A stretch of DNA of 64,000 bases from Burkholderia sp. USMB20 (lineage in GTDB: Bacteria; Pseudomonadota; Gammaproteobacteria; Burkholderiales; Burkholderiaceae). The first letter of the stretch is position 1. Each line of letters begins with the position of its first letter. Both the position numbers and the translations under genes were made by a program. Below the pieces are notes generated by a model. It had not been told where the DNA came from. It searched no databases and was given only the letters and a program-made list of their open reading frames with translations. The DNA lies in NCBI RefSeq assembly GCF_000949135.2, contig NZ_JTAN02000021.1:1-64000 (forward strand), given 5' to 3'. Of this stretch, positions 55,842-64,000 are shown piece after piece.

Positions 55842-57082
55842 GCGCAACGAACTCGCAGGAACCGGCCGCGCCTCGCACGGTCGTCGTGATCGGCGGCGGC
55901 CAGGCCGCCGGCTGGGTGCTGAAGACGCTGCGCGCGGAGGGCTTCGCGGGCCGTCTCGTGATGATCGCCGACGAGCCGCACCTGCCGTACGAGCGTCCGC
56001 CGCTGTCGAAGGCCGTGCTGGCCGGTGACGCCGACATCGAGACCGTGCGCGTCGTGCGCCCGGACGAATTCGCCGCGCTGAACGTCGAGGCATGGCAGCC
56101 GGAACGCGCGGTGTCGATCGACCGTGCGCGCCGCGTGGTGAAAATCGAAAGCGGCCTCGAAGTCGAATACGACCGCCTCGTGATCGCGACCGGCGGCACG
56201 TCGCGCCGCTTGCCTGACTCGATCGTCAGGACCCCGAACCTGCATTACCTGCGTACGCTCGACGAAGCGGCCGCGCTCGGCGAGAAACTGCGCGCGAGCC
56301 GGCGTGTGCTCGTGATCGGCGGCGGCTGGATCGGCCTCGAGGTCGCGGCGACCGCGCGCAAGCTCGGCGTCGAAGCGGTGGTCGTCGAAGGCGCGCCGCG
56401 GCTGTGCGGCCGCTCGGTGCCGCAGGTCGTGTCGGACTTCCTGCTCGACCTGCATCGCGCGAACGGTGTCGACGTGCGCCTCGGCGCGGCGCTCGCATCG
56501 CTCGACGCGCAGCCGGACGACGCATCGAAGGTGCGCGCGACGCTTGCGGACGGCACGACGATCGACGCCGATTTCGCGGTGGCCGGCATCGGCCTCGCGC
56601 TGAACGCGACACTCGCGAGCGACGCGGGCCTCGCCGTCGACGACGGCATCGTGGTCGACGAATTCGGCGCGACCAGCGATCCGGCGATCTTCGCGTGCGG
56701 CGACGTCGCGAACCATCACAACGGCTGGCTGAAGCGGCGCGTGCGGCTCGAATCGTGGGCGAACGCGCAGAACCAGGCGATCGCGGCCGCGAAGGCCGTG
56801 CTCGGCGTGCGCGCGCCGTACGCCGAGATTCCGTGGTTCTGGTCCGATCAATACGACGTGAACCTGCAGATCCTCGGCGATCTGCCGGCCGATGCGCAGC
56901 TCGTCGTGCGCGGCGATCTCGCCGCGCGACGCGCGACGCTGTTTTTCGTGGGCGACGGACATGTGAGAGGTGTCATCGCCATCAACAACGCGCGCGAGCT
57001 CAAGCTCGCACGCAAGTGGATGAACCAGGGCCGGGCAGTGAACACGGAAGCCCTGGCGGACACGACCCAAGCGCTTGCCTGA
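55838..57082 (+). CDS. FAD-dependent ferredoxin reductase (BphA4/putidaredoxin reductase-like)
   Basis: A 414-residue flavoprotein with FAD motif VVIGGGQAAGWVLKTLR (about 15-31), LPYERPPLSKAVLAGD, NAD motif VLVIGGGWIGLEVAATARKLG (near 150) and ACGDVANHHN for FAD. The C-terminal domain (IPWFWSDQYDVNLQILGD) is diagnostic of oxygenase-coupled ferredoxin reductases. It would reduce the Rieske ferredoxin encoded at the start of the operon, completing a three-component oxygenase. It overlaps the dioxygenase gene by 4 bp. Confidence 0.92.
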   Translation: MSATNSQEPAAPRTVVVIGGGQAAGWVLKTLRAEGFAGRLVMIADEPHLPYERPPLSKAVLAGDADIETVRVVRPDEFAALNVEAWQPERAVSIDRARRVVKIESGLEVEYDRLVIATGGTSRRLPDSIVRTPNLHYLRTLDEAAALGEKLRASRRVLVIGGGWIGLEVAATARKLGVEAVVVEGAPRLCGRSVPQVVSDFLLDLHRANGVDVRLGAALASLDAQPDDASKVRATLADGTTIDADFAVAGIGLALNATLASDAGLAVDDGIVVDEFGATSDPAIFACGDVANHHNGWLKRRVRLESWANAQNQAIAAAKAVLGVRAPYAEIPWFWSDQYDVNLQILGDLPADAQLVVRGDLAARRATLFFVGDGHVRGVIAINNARELKLARKWMNQGRAVNTEALADTTQALA

Positions 57083-57120
57083 CCGGCGAAACCGGTACAA
57101 AGACCCAGGAGACACCCCGC

Positions 57121-58521
57121 ATGAGCACTTTCGACAACGTCGTGGCCGGCAGGGCCACGATGGAAGCTGCCGCCTCCACGCCCGGCGCGATCATCGCGCG
57201 GCTCGAGCGGCTTCCGGCCAACGCGATGCAGATCCGCGCGCGCGTGCTGATCGGCACCGCGACGTTCTTCGACGGCTTCGACGTGATCACGATCGCGGCG
57301 ACGCTGCCGCTGCTGATTCACAAGTGGGGGCTGTCGCCGACGCAGATCGGCATGCTGATCGCGTCCGGCGCGATCGGCCAGCTGATCGGCGCATTCCTGT
57401 TTCCCGCGCTCGCGGAGAAGCATGGCCGCGTGAAGGCGATCGCGTGGAGTTCCGCGGTGATCGGCATCACCAGCATCGCGTGCGGCTTCGCGCCGACGTT
57501 CGAGGTGTTCGTGCTGCTGCGGATCCTGCAGGGGCTCGGCCTCGGTGGCGAGCTGCCGGTCGCGGCGACGTACATCAACGAAATCACGCGCGCGCACGGC
57601 CGCGGCCGCTTCGTGCTGCTGTACGAAATCGTGTTCCCGATCGGCCTGCTGGTATCGATGGCGCTCGGCGCGTGGCTCGTGCCGCGGTTCGGCTGGGAGA
57701 TCATGTACTTCGTCGGCGGGCTGCCGCTGATCCTCGCGCTGGTGCTCACGCGTCTGGTGCCGGAATCGCCGCGCTGGCTCGCGTCGCGCGGGCGGCTCCC
57801 GGAAGCCGGGCGCGCGGTCGGCGTGTTCGAAGCGTCGGTGCGCGGCGAACTGCCGCCGGTCACGCAGGTGGCCGCGTACGACGAGATGGTGCGCCAGCAC
57901 CCGAAGCGCCGGATGAGCGACCTGTTCAGCGCCGCGTATCGCAAGCGCACGCTCGCGGTGGCGACGCTGTGGGCGACCTGCGGGTTCATCCAGTACGGGC
58001 TGTCCACGTGGCTGCCGACGATCTACAAGAACTTCTATCACGCGCCGCTGCAGCTCGCGCTGAATCTCGCGGTGATCGGCTCGGTGATGGGCGTGCTCGG
58101 TTCGCTCGCGTCCGCGCTGCTGGTCGACAAGCTCGGCCGCAAGCCGGTGATCGTGTGGTCGTTCGTGCTGTGCGCGCTGTCGCTGGCGTTCGCGGGCATC
58201 TACCACGCGTCGTCGGTGTACGTCGTCGCGACCTTTTGCTCGCTGTCGCTGGGGCTGATGGCATCGGGCTTCATCACCGCGTACGTCTATACGCCGGAAC
58301 AGTATCCGACGAGCATCCGCGCGTCGGGCTGCGGGCTCGGCAGCGCGTGGCTGAAGATCGCGTCGTTCGCGGCGCCGATGATCGTGCCGCACGCGATCAT
58401 CGGCGGCAATCTCGCGCCGGCGTTCTACCTGATCGGCATCGTGCCGCTGATCGCCGCCGTGACCGTTCATTTCGTCGGGATCGAGACGAAGGGGAAGGTG
58501 CTCGAAGCGCTCGAGGCATAA
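57121..58521 (+). CDS. MFS importer, aromatic acid:H+ symporter (AAHS)-like
   Basis: A 466-residue, 12-TM transporter with LIGTATFFDGFDVITIAATLPLL in TM1, FLFPALAEKHGRVKAI in the TM2-3 loop, LQGLGLGGELPVAATYINEITRAHGRGRFV and VPESPRWLASRGR in the central loop. These point to the sugar/aromatic-acid symporter branch. As the last gene of the operon, before a strong terminator, it is the likely inner-membrane importer of the pathway substrate, probably an aromatic or heteroaromatic acid. Confidence 0.9.
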   Translation: MSTFDNVVAGRATMEAAASTPGAIIARLERLPANAMQIRARVLIGTATFFDGFDVITIAATLPLLIHKWGLSPTQIGMLIASGAIGQLIGAFLFPALAEKHGRVKAIAWSSAVIGITSIACGFAPTFEVFVLLRILQGLGLGGELPVAATYINEITRAHGRGRFVLLYEIVFPIGLLVSMALGAWLVPRFGWEIMYFVGGLPLILALVLTRLVPESPRWLASRGRLPEAGRAVGVFEASVRGELPPVTQVAAYDEMVRQHPKRRMSDLFSAAYRKRTLAVATLWATCGFIQYGLSTWLPTIYKNFYHAPLQLALNLAVIGSVMGVLGSLASALLVDKLGRKPVIVWSFVLCALSLAFAGIYHASSVYVVATFCSLSLGLMASGFITAYVYTPEQYPTSIRASGCGLGSAWLKIASFAAPMIVPHAIIGGNLAPAFYLIGIVPLIAAVTVHFVGIETKGKVLEALEA

Positions 58522-58551
58522 GCGCGGCGCGCGGCAAAGGCGATGTGGAAG

Positions 58552-58578
58552 GCCCGGACGATGTGTCCGGGCTTTTTT
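58552..58578 (+). terminator. Rho-independent terminator of the aromatic-catabolism operon
   Basis: A perfect 8-bp stem GCCCGGAC/GTCCGGGC (58552-58559 and 58565-58572), a 5-nt loop, then six Ts. It is 31 bp after the transporter stop. Confidence 0.92.
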
Positions 58579-58686
58579 CGTTTCGGGCAGCGGATCGTGC
58601 GTGCCGGACAGCGCGAACGCACGCGATGGCCGGCCTCCGGATAGCGTGTTCTAATTCATGCTTGCGTTTTTTCCCCGGCCGCCGCG

Positions 58687-59238
58687 ATGCCCTTGCTCGA
58701 ACCCGTCACGCTGCATACGTCCCGCCTCGTCCTGCGTCCGCTTCGCGACACGGACGCTCACGCGTTCTTCGACCTCTGGTCCGATGCACAGGCGATGCGC
58801 TATGCGTCGTTCGCGCCGCTCACGGATTGGCGGCAGGCCGCCGAGCGCGTCGCGCGCAACCTCGCGACGACCGCCAGCGGCCAGGATCTCGTCTGCGTGC
58901 TCGAAGCGCGGGACACCGGCGACGTGCTCGGCGAATGCGTGCTGTTTCATGCGCACGAGCAATGCCGGCGTGCGGAAATCGGCTTCAGCCTGCGGCGCCG
59001 CTACTGGCGCGGCGGCTATATGCGCGAGGCCGCGTCGGCGGTCATCGACCACGCGTTCGGCACACTGCGCCTGAACCGCATCGAGGCCGACATCGATCCG
59101 CGCAACGTCGCTTCGGCCGCGTTGCTCGAACGGCTCGGGTTCGTCAGGGAAGGCGTGCTGCGCGAACGCTGGATCGTCGGCGACGAGGTGTCGGACAGCG
59201 CGCTGTACGGTTTGCTCGCGCGCGATCGTCGCGGGTGA
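58687..59238 (+). CDS. GNAT-family N-acetyltransferase (RimJ/RimL-like)
   Basis: A 183-residue acetyltransferase: TSRLVLRPLRDTDAHAFFDLWSD at the start, EIGFSLRRRYWRGGYMREAASAVIDHAFGTLRLNRIEADIDPRNVASAALLERLGF through the acetyl-CoA site, and LRERWIVGDEVSDSALYGLL at the end. This pattern is typical of RimJ-like enzymes acting on protein N-termini or small amines. The substrate is unknown. The ribosome site is weak. Confidence 0.87.
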   Translation: MPLLEPVTLHTSRLVLRPLRDTDAHAFFDLWSDAQAMRYASFAPLTDWRQAAERVARNLATTASGQDLVCVLEARDTGDVLGECVLFHAHEQCRRAEIGFSLRRRYWRGGYMREAASAVIDHAFGTLRLNRIEADIDPRNVASAALLERLGFVREGVLRERWIVGDEVSDSALYGLLARDRRG

Positions 59239-59407
59239 TGCGGGTGATGCGGGTGACGCGGCGTGTCCGGTGCGAACGAATTGCGCATCGGCATCGTTCC
59301 CGTAGTCGCGACGCAGGCGCGGCGTCCGATCCGGCTGGCGGCTTGCCGGATTGCCGTGTCGAACGTACGCTTTGCCTACCGCCGACTCCATCAGCAGGTT
59401 ACCGCCC

Positions 59408-59809
59408 ATGCAAGCCCATCCTCTGCGTCTTTCCCCCGGCGACGATCTGCGCGCGTCGATCGAGCAGGCGCTGCGTCGACTCGACGCGCATGCAGCATTC
59501 GTGATCCAGGGCATCGGCAGCCTGAACGTCGCGCAGCTGCGCTATGCCGGCGTCGCTGCGCCGACCGAGCTGCGCGGCGATCTCGAGATCCTGACGCTGG
59601 CCGGTTCGGTCTCGCCGGACGGCGCGCACCTGCACATGGCGGTGTCCGACGCGCACGGCCGCGTCTCGGGCGGCCACGTCGCGACCGGCTGCGTGGTGCG
59701 CACGACCGCCGAGATCCTGCTCGTATCGTTGCCCGCGCATCGTTTTTCCCGCGAGCACGATGCGCTCACCGGGTTCAACGAGCTGGTGGTCCGTCCGGCG
59801 AAAGACTGA
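59408..59809 (+). CDS. PPC/DUF296 domain protein
   Basis: A 133-residue stand-alone PPC (DUF296) domain: LRLSPGDDLRASIEQALRRLDAHAAFVIQGIGSLNVAQLRY, LEILTLAGSVSPDG, HLHMAVSDAHGRVSGGHVATGCVV. Bacterial single-domain PPC proteins form trimers with a possible metal site at the HLHMAV/GGHV histidines. In plants the domain joins AT-hooks. Function in bacteria is unclear. The ATG at 59408 is chosen because the domain begins there. Confidence 0.87.
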   Translation: MQAHPLRLSPGDDLRASIEQALRRLDAHAAFVIQGIGSLNVAQLRYAGVAAPTELRGDLEILTLAGSVSPDGAHLHMAVSDAHGRVSGGHVATGCVVRTTAEILLVSLPAHRFSREHDALTGFNELVVRPAKD

Positions 59810-59874
59810 GATCGCGCGGGCCGGGCCGTTCACGATCGCGCGTCCATCGCAACGACGCACGACCGGCGGCGATG

Positions 59875-61110
59875 TCAACGGACCGTCTTGCCGACCACAT
59901 GGCGCCGGCAATGTTCGAGATACGCCTCTTCGTGCGCGGCCATCAGTTCGATGATGCTTCGCCACAGCCATGACGGCGCGTCGGCCGTCTTCGGGTGCTG
60001 GCGCCGCAACTCGCTGCACCACGCGCGTTGCGTCGCGTGGTCCATCTGCGCGGCATGCGCGTTGCCGATCACCAGCGCCAGATAGCGCGCGACTTTGACC
60101 GCATCGGCCTCCGACATCCGTTCCGCGTCCAGTTTCAGATCCTGCGGCATCAATTCGCGTATGACGACGGGGCATCCGTCGAGGCGTGCCGCGCACATCC
60201 GGCTGCCCAGCATCGGCGATACGTGCCGCGCGCCTTCGAGCACCCGTTGCGCGGGATCGCGCGGCATGCGCACGCCGGGATCCTTCGGGGCCTTCGCCGC
60301 CGCGGCCTCCTTGATGTCGATCAGATACGGCGGATGGCCGTCGGAACACGCGTCGTCGATATCGAGCATGACCGCGAAGCGGCGCCGTCCGAGCGAGCTG
60401 CATCCCTTTACCCAGAAGGCGGCGTCGAGCACCTTCATCCTCGCGTCGCGGTGTGGCGCGCGGCTGAGCGCCGCGCCGATCGGCGAATCCGGGGTGGATT
60501 CGAACAGCGCGTGGATGGCGCTCCGCTCGCGCTCGGACAACGGCCAGAAGCGTTTGCCGAGCGGAATGCGCGGCGTGACGTTCTGGATCGTCTGCCGGTC
60601 GAGCTTGCGCCACGATCGGTGCAGCGCCGCCTTCATCGCGATCTTGATCGCGGTTGGGCGTTGCAGGTGACTGGTCTCGGCGCGGTGCCGGCTGTCGAAC
60701 GCCTGCTCGTATCCGGCGATGAGCGCTTCTACCATCCGCCACGTGATGATGCCGGGCAGATCGGAGCTGCGCGCCGCGGTCGCGAGCGAGAAGCCGAGAC
60801 GCAGCAGGTCGTGTACGGGATTGCCGATCACGCTCTGGTCGAGATCGCGGATCTGCACGGCAACCTCGCCCGTCTTCGCCGCGACGGGCCCCAGATTGCC
60901 GAGATGGCAGTCGCCGCCGATCCATACCGCGGGGCCGTCGGGCAGGGTGCCGGAGCGATGGTCCGCGAGCCATGCGTAGAAGCGCTCGGCGCTGCCGCGC
61001 GTATACGTGTGTATCGAGCGCGCCATCTTGCCGCTGCGCAGGCGCGCGAGAATCTGTGCGCGCTGGTCGCTGGACGGCAGCCGTGCCGATCCCGATGCTT
61101 TCTTCGCCAC
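59875..61110 (-). CDS. DUF2252 family protein
   Basis: A 411-residue protein of the DUF2252 family, which has a kinase-like (aminoglycoside-phosphotransferase-related) fold by family knowledge. Characteristic segments are FYAWLADH, WIGGDCHLGNLGPV, IRDLDQSVIGNPVHDLLRLGFSLA (catalytic-loop-like GDxHxxN and D) and LIDIKEAAAA. The biochemical role is not established. It starts with GTG at 61110 after AGGAG. It follows the NRAMP gene by about 104 bp on the same strand and may be cotranscribed. Confidence 0.85.
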   Translation of the reverse strand: MAKKASGSARLPSSDQRAQILARLRSGKMARSIHTYTRGSAERFYAWLADHRSGTLPDGPAVWIGGDCHLGNLGPVAAKTGEVAVQIRDLDQSVIGNPVHDLLRLGFSLATAARSSDLPGIITWRMVEALIAGYEQAFDSRHRAETSHLQRPTAIKIAMKAALHRSWRKLDRQTIQNVTPRIPLGKRFWPLSERERSAIHALFESTPDSPIGAALSRAPHRDARMKVLDAAFWVKGCSSLGRRRFAVMLDIDDACSDGHPPYLIDIKEAAAAKAPKDPGVRMPRDPAQRVLEGARHVSPMLGSRMCAARLDGCPVVIRELMPQDLKLDAERMSEADAVKVARYLALVIGNAHAAQMDHATQRAWCSELRRQHPKTADAPSWLWRSIIELMAAHEEAYLEHCRRHVVGKTVR

Positions 61111-61214
61111 GATGCGTTCTCCTTCTGTTCCGCGGCATCCGTCGCCGGTGCGTGTGCCGGCTCGCGTGACGTCGGTGTATCCGGCGCCGCGCCGGCCGGC
61201 GCGGCTCCACCTGC

Positions 61215-62501
61215 TCAACCCGGCACGAACACGCCCAACGCCGCGACCGCCATCGCGAACGTCGCGAGCCAGCCGCCCCAGGCCAGCAGGCCGGTGATCG
61301 CGAATTTGCCCATGATGCGCGTGCTGTGGGCCATCAGCATCATCACGACCATGATCGGCACGGCGGTCACGCCGTTGATGACCGCACTCCAGTAGAGCGC
61401 GCGGATCGGGTCGAAATGCATGAACGTGATCGCGACGCCGCCGATGATCGCCAGTGCGATGACCGCATAGAACTCGCGCGCGACGCCGAATTGCAGCGCG
61501 AGGCTGCTGCGCCAGCGGAAAGTGCCCGCGGCCGCATAGGCGGCCGACCCCGCGAGGACCGGCAGCGCCAGCAGGCCGGTGCCGATGATTCCGAGCGCGA
61601 ACAGCACGTACGCGAAGTGCCCGCCGATCGGCTCGAGCGCCCGCGCGGCATCCGCCGACGTCTTCACGTCGATGTGGTGCAGGTTCAGCGTGGCCGCGGC
61701 CGTCAGCGTGATGAAGAACGCGATGACGTTCGACACGCCCATCCCGACCCACGTATCGAAGTTGATCCGGCGCAGCTGCGCGGGGGCCTGGTGAGGTGCG
61801 TGCCGCAACGACTGCTGGTTCGGCACCGCGCGCAGCTCCTCGACTTCCTGCGATGCCTGCCAGAAGAACAGGTACGGGCTGATCGTGGTGCCGAGCACGG
61901 CGATGACCGTGGTCAGGTAGGCGGCGGAGAACTGGACGCGCGGCAACACGAGCGCACGGCCGACCTCGCCCCACGGGACGGGCACGATGAGCGCCACGGC
62001 GACGTAGGCGAGCAGGACCAGCGCGGTCCATTTGAGCAGGCGCGCGTAGCGGTCGTACGGCACGAGGATCTGCAGCAGGGCCGATGCGCCTCCGAGGCAC
62101 ACGACGTAGAGTTCTTGCGAGCCGTGCAGCAGCAGCTTGACCGCCGCGCCCATCGCCGACAGGTCGGCCGCGATGTTGATTACGTTCGCGACGATCAGCA
62201 GCACGACGGTGACGTAGAGCAGCCACGGCGGATAGTGCGTGCGTATGTTCGACGCGAGGCCCTTGCCCGTCACGCGGCCGATGCGCGCGCTGACCAGCTG
62301 GATCGCCGTCATCAGCGGATACGTCAGCAAGAGCGTCCACAGCAATTCGAAGCCGAACTGCGCACCCGCCTGCGAGTACGTGCCGATGCCGGACGGATCG
62401 TCGTCCGCGGCACCGGTGACGAGGCCCGGCCCGAGGCGGCGGAGCCACGTTGCGGCACGCGGACGCTGCTCCGCGGAATCGAGGGACTCGTTGTCGTTCA
62501 T
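61215..62501 (-). CDS. NRAMP-family divalent metal transporter
   Basis: A 428-residue, about 11-TM transporter. TM1 contains the metal-binding segment GAADDDPSGIGTYSQAGAQFGFELLW (DPSG in place of the DPGN of Mn/Fe transporters). TM6 carries VLGTTISPYLFFWQASQEVEE where MntH has the MPHxxY methionine. Loss of both signatures places it in a divergent NRAMP-related group, possibly Mg2+- or Al3+-type, so Mn2+ or Fe2+ import should not be assumed. A 39-codon upstream extension is unlikely. Confidence 0.85.
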   Translation of the reverse strand: MNDNESLDSAEQRPRAATWLRRLGPGLVTGAADDDPSGIGTYSQAGAQFGFELLWTLLLTYPLMTAIQLVSARIGRVTGKGLASNIRTHYPPWLLYVTVVLLIVANVINIAADLSAMGAAVKLLLHGSQELYVVCLGGASALLQILVPYDRYARLLKWTALVLLAYVAVALIVPVPWGEVGRALVLPRVQFSAAYLTTVIAVLGTTISPYLFFWQASQEVEELRAVPNQQSLRHAPHQAPAQLRRINFDTWVGMGVSNVIAFFITLTAAATLNLHHIDVKTSADAARALEPIGGHFAYVLFALGIIGTGLLALPVLAGSAAYAAAGTFRWRSSLALQFGVAREFYAVIALAIIGGVAITFMHFDPIRALYWSAVINGVTAVPIMVVMMLMAHSTRIMGKFAITGLLAWGGWLATFAMAVAALGVFVPG

Positions 62502-62967
62502 GATCGCGACTCGTGGGGAAGGGGGCAATCGAGTCGCAATTGGCATGCCCGACGGAACGCGCGGCGGCGCGGGCGGGTTATGGGATGCGACCGCCAGACG
62601 CGGTGCAACCGAACGCAATTTGACGCGATGGAAGACCGGCTCGGCCGACGGGCGGGGAGCGGCGGTACGGCAGGGAGCGCACGACGTGCTCGCGTGCTCG
62701 TGACGGGGGGAACCCGAACCCAGTTGGAGAAGCGACGGACGGTGCCGAGCGATTCGCGCAAGTCGCTATCGCTGCGACGTGCGTGACGTGTCGCGGCGAA
62801 CGCTCATCTTTCGCCGCGATCGTCGGATGGTTGGCGTATTCGTACTGCCGCTGCCGGCGAGCCAATGCCGCCGGTGGCAAGCGAAAGAACCTCGGAAGGC
62901 GCCACGGATCACAGTTGGCGCTCAGGCGCCGCGACACGCATGCGACCGGCGCGGCGCCCGGTCGGCC
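62502..62967. other. Intergenic region, nothing recognised
   Basis: A 466-bp region upstream of the NRAMP gene and downstream of the small exported protein, both on the minus strand. I find no supported gene, terminator or dyad. Confidence 0.45.
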
Positions 62968-63216
62968 TCAACGGGCCGCCACCGCGACGTCCTGATTACC
63001 GCGCCCGGACACGAGGCAGCTCGACATGAACGCTTCGCTCTGGCTGTCGGCCGCCGCGCTGCCGAAGCCCTTGCCGAGCGCGGCGTATTTCACCTGCTCG
63101 GCGCCCTGCGAGCAGGCGGTCGGGCTGGCGTCGCGGCCTTGCGCATGCAGCAGCGCGCGATCGCCGACCAGATAGACCAGCAGCGCGAAAAAAGCGATGT
63201 GTACGACTCGTCTCAT
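62968..63216 (-). CDS. Small exported protein of unknown function
   Basis: An 82-residue protein with an N-terminal hydrophobic segment (VVHIAFFALLVYLVGDRALLHA, signal peptide or anchor). Its short mature region holds two cysteines (TACSQGA, MSSCLVSG) that could form a disulfide. GAGGAGACG precedes the ATG. Gene context gives no clue to its role. Confidence 0.65.
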   Translation of the reverse strand: MRRVVHIAFFALLVYLVGDRALLHAQGRDASPTACSQGAEQVKYAALGKGFGSAAADSQSEAFMSSCLVSGRGNQDVAVAAR

Positions 63217-63562
63217 GGTTCGTCTCCTCGTCGCTCAAGCGTAACGCGGAGACGTTTCTCGAAGCACTTGGGGCTTCCCCCGGTAAACGTCTGCAGAAAT
63301 GGCGACGAGCCCGGCTGATCGCGTCCCGTTTTTACCGTGCGGACGACGAAAAGGCACGTTGGCCGCCCGCATCGCCGCGCGATTGACGCGAGTTTGACGA
63401 ATGTCAGACGGCGGGCAGGGCGAGACGGTCGTGCCGACGGTCAGGGCGATAGCATGAATACATGTTTCAACGGAACGCGATGCGCGGCAGGCGATGGGCG
63501 CCGCGGCTCCGAATGCAGCGGGTACGTATTGAACATCGCTATCGAATTAGTGAGGAATCCAA
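63217..63562. other. Divergent spacer between two small genes, nothing recognised
   Basis: A 346-bp spacer. Promoters for the divergent small genes must be here; I see no clear pair or RNA motif. Confidence 0.4.
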
Positions 63563-63673
63563 ATGCTTAACGTATCGTCCGTCCTGATCAGTCTCGCGCC
63601 GATGTGGGCGATTCTGCTGGTTGCATCGTCCGCCGCGACCTATCTCGTGTTCTGGCGCAAGGTCATCAAGTAA
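63563..63673 (+). CDS. Very small single-span membrane protein (36 aa)
   Basis: An ATG preceded by TGAGGAA (good ribosome site) opens a 36-codon frame ending TAA. The product is mostly one hydrophobic helix (ISLAPMWAILLVASSAATYLVF) with a basic C-terminus (WRKVIK), so a small inner-membrane protein with the tail in the cytoplasm is likely. Such proteins often modulate a larger membrane complex. No partner is visible. Confidence 0.6.
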   Translation: MLNVSSVLISLAPMWAILLVASSAATYLVFWRKVIK

Positions 63674-63699
63674 GCGGCGAGCGCCGCACCGCGTGCCGC

Positions 63700-64000
63700 T
63701 TATCTGACCGCCGTCACCGGCACGTTCGAAATCCGCACGAGGCGGCCCATCATGCTGCGACCGAACATCGACAGCATCTGATGAAACGGATCGTGCCGCG
63801 GCGCGACCACGACGATTTCGTCGCAGCCCGTCTCGGCCGCAACGGCCGCGATCGTGTCGGCCACCGGCCCGACCTTCTTCACGACGCTGTATCGGACGCC
63901 GGCTTCCCGCAGCACCCGCTCGGCCGTCGCCAGATCGTCGCACGCGAACTGGTCCTCGATCGAGCGCAGTCGCGACAGCGAGTGAAATGCCTCGAGCCGC
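63700..64000 (-). CDS. Universal stress protein (UspA family), C-terminal part
   Basis: The frame stays open through the right edge, so the N-terminus is missing. The visible 100 residues contain the UspA C-terminal half: RVLREAGVRYSVVKKVGPVADTIAAVAAETGCDEIVVVAPRHDPFHQMLSMFGRSMMGRLVRISNVPVTAV. The usual ATP-binding Gx2Gx9G[ST] motif is changed: the loop reads APRHDP-x7-MFGRSMMG. An ATG at 63915 is internal and not the real start. Confidence 0.82.
   Translation of the reverse strand, partial: RLEAFHSLSRLRSIEDQFACDDLATAERVLREAGVRYSVVKKVGPVADTIAAVAAETGCDEIVVVAPRHDPFHQMLSMFGRSMMGRLVRISNVPVTAVR

Overview
The window is high-G+C DNA from a Burkholderia cepacia complex (Bcc) bacterium. The best evidence is a complete cepR-rsaM-cepI quorum-sensing locus (30.4-33.3 kb), with a textbook cep box upstream of cepI. 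Burkholderia-type families (DUF3331, DUF4148, YtcA, several RND and FUSC pumps) agree with this. The density of catabolic, transport and regulatory genes, with no ribosomal genes, suggests a secondary replicon; that is inference. I see no rRNA, tRNA, insertion sequence, integrase or CRISPR array.

Layout. 0-5.2 kb: the tail of an ABC transporter ATPase, an RpiR regulator divergent from a periplasmic gamma-glutamyltransferase, and a dicarboxylate/glutamate symporter that together suggest gamma-glutamyl peptide use. 5.2-7.8 kb: a DUF3331 protein and a type II NADH dehydrogenase divergent from a TetR regulator. 8.0-14.5 kb: soxR divergent from a complete RND efflux operon, whose promoter has the 19-bp spacer and internal dyad expected of a SoxR-activated promoter. 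14.9-22.2 kb: an NCS1 permease, an SDR/VOC gene pair, a LysR regulator and two MFS transporters. 22.4-30 kb: an HxlR regulator divergent from an NTF2-like protein across a perfect 15-bp inverted repeat, a major porin behind an AT-rich leader, rnk, a DUF4148 protein, a CBS-pair protein, ribA, and convergent GNAT and VOC genes.

30-34 kb: the quorum-sensing island and an MgtC-family gene. 34.3-39.3 kb: an overlapping four-gene YtcA/HlyD/FUSC/OMF efflux operon. 39.6-42 kb: a membrane metallophosphoesterase, an AlkB-like dioxygenase and a small conserved ORF.

42.4-58.6 kb is the most distinctive part: an aromatic-catabolism cluster I cannot match to a named pathway. A divergent porin faces a 13-gene unit. 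That unit encodes a Rieske ferredoxin, a small HTH-like protein, a single-subunit Rieske oxygenase, a dehydrogenase, a cupin, an alpha/beta hydrolase, an IclR regulator, an atypical SDR, a ThDP enzyme, an aspartate-dehydrogenase-like gene broken by two frameshifts, an aldehyde dehydrogenase, a type I extradiol dioxygenase, a ferredoxin reductase and an AAHS-type importer. Both divergent promoters carry the same operator, TGTTCC-N6-GGAACA, just downstream of the predicted start site. Two closely related IclR paralogues, one inside the unit and one outside it, are the obvious candidates to bind it.

58.6-64 kb: a GNAT, a PPC/DUF296 protein, a DUF2252-NRAMP pair, two very small proteins and a truncated universal stress protein.
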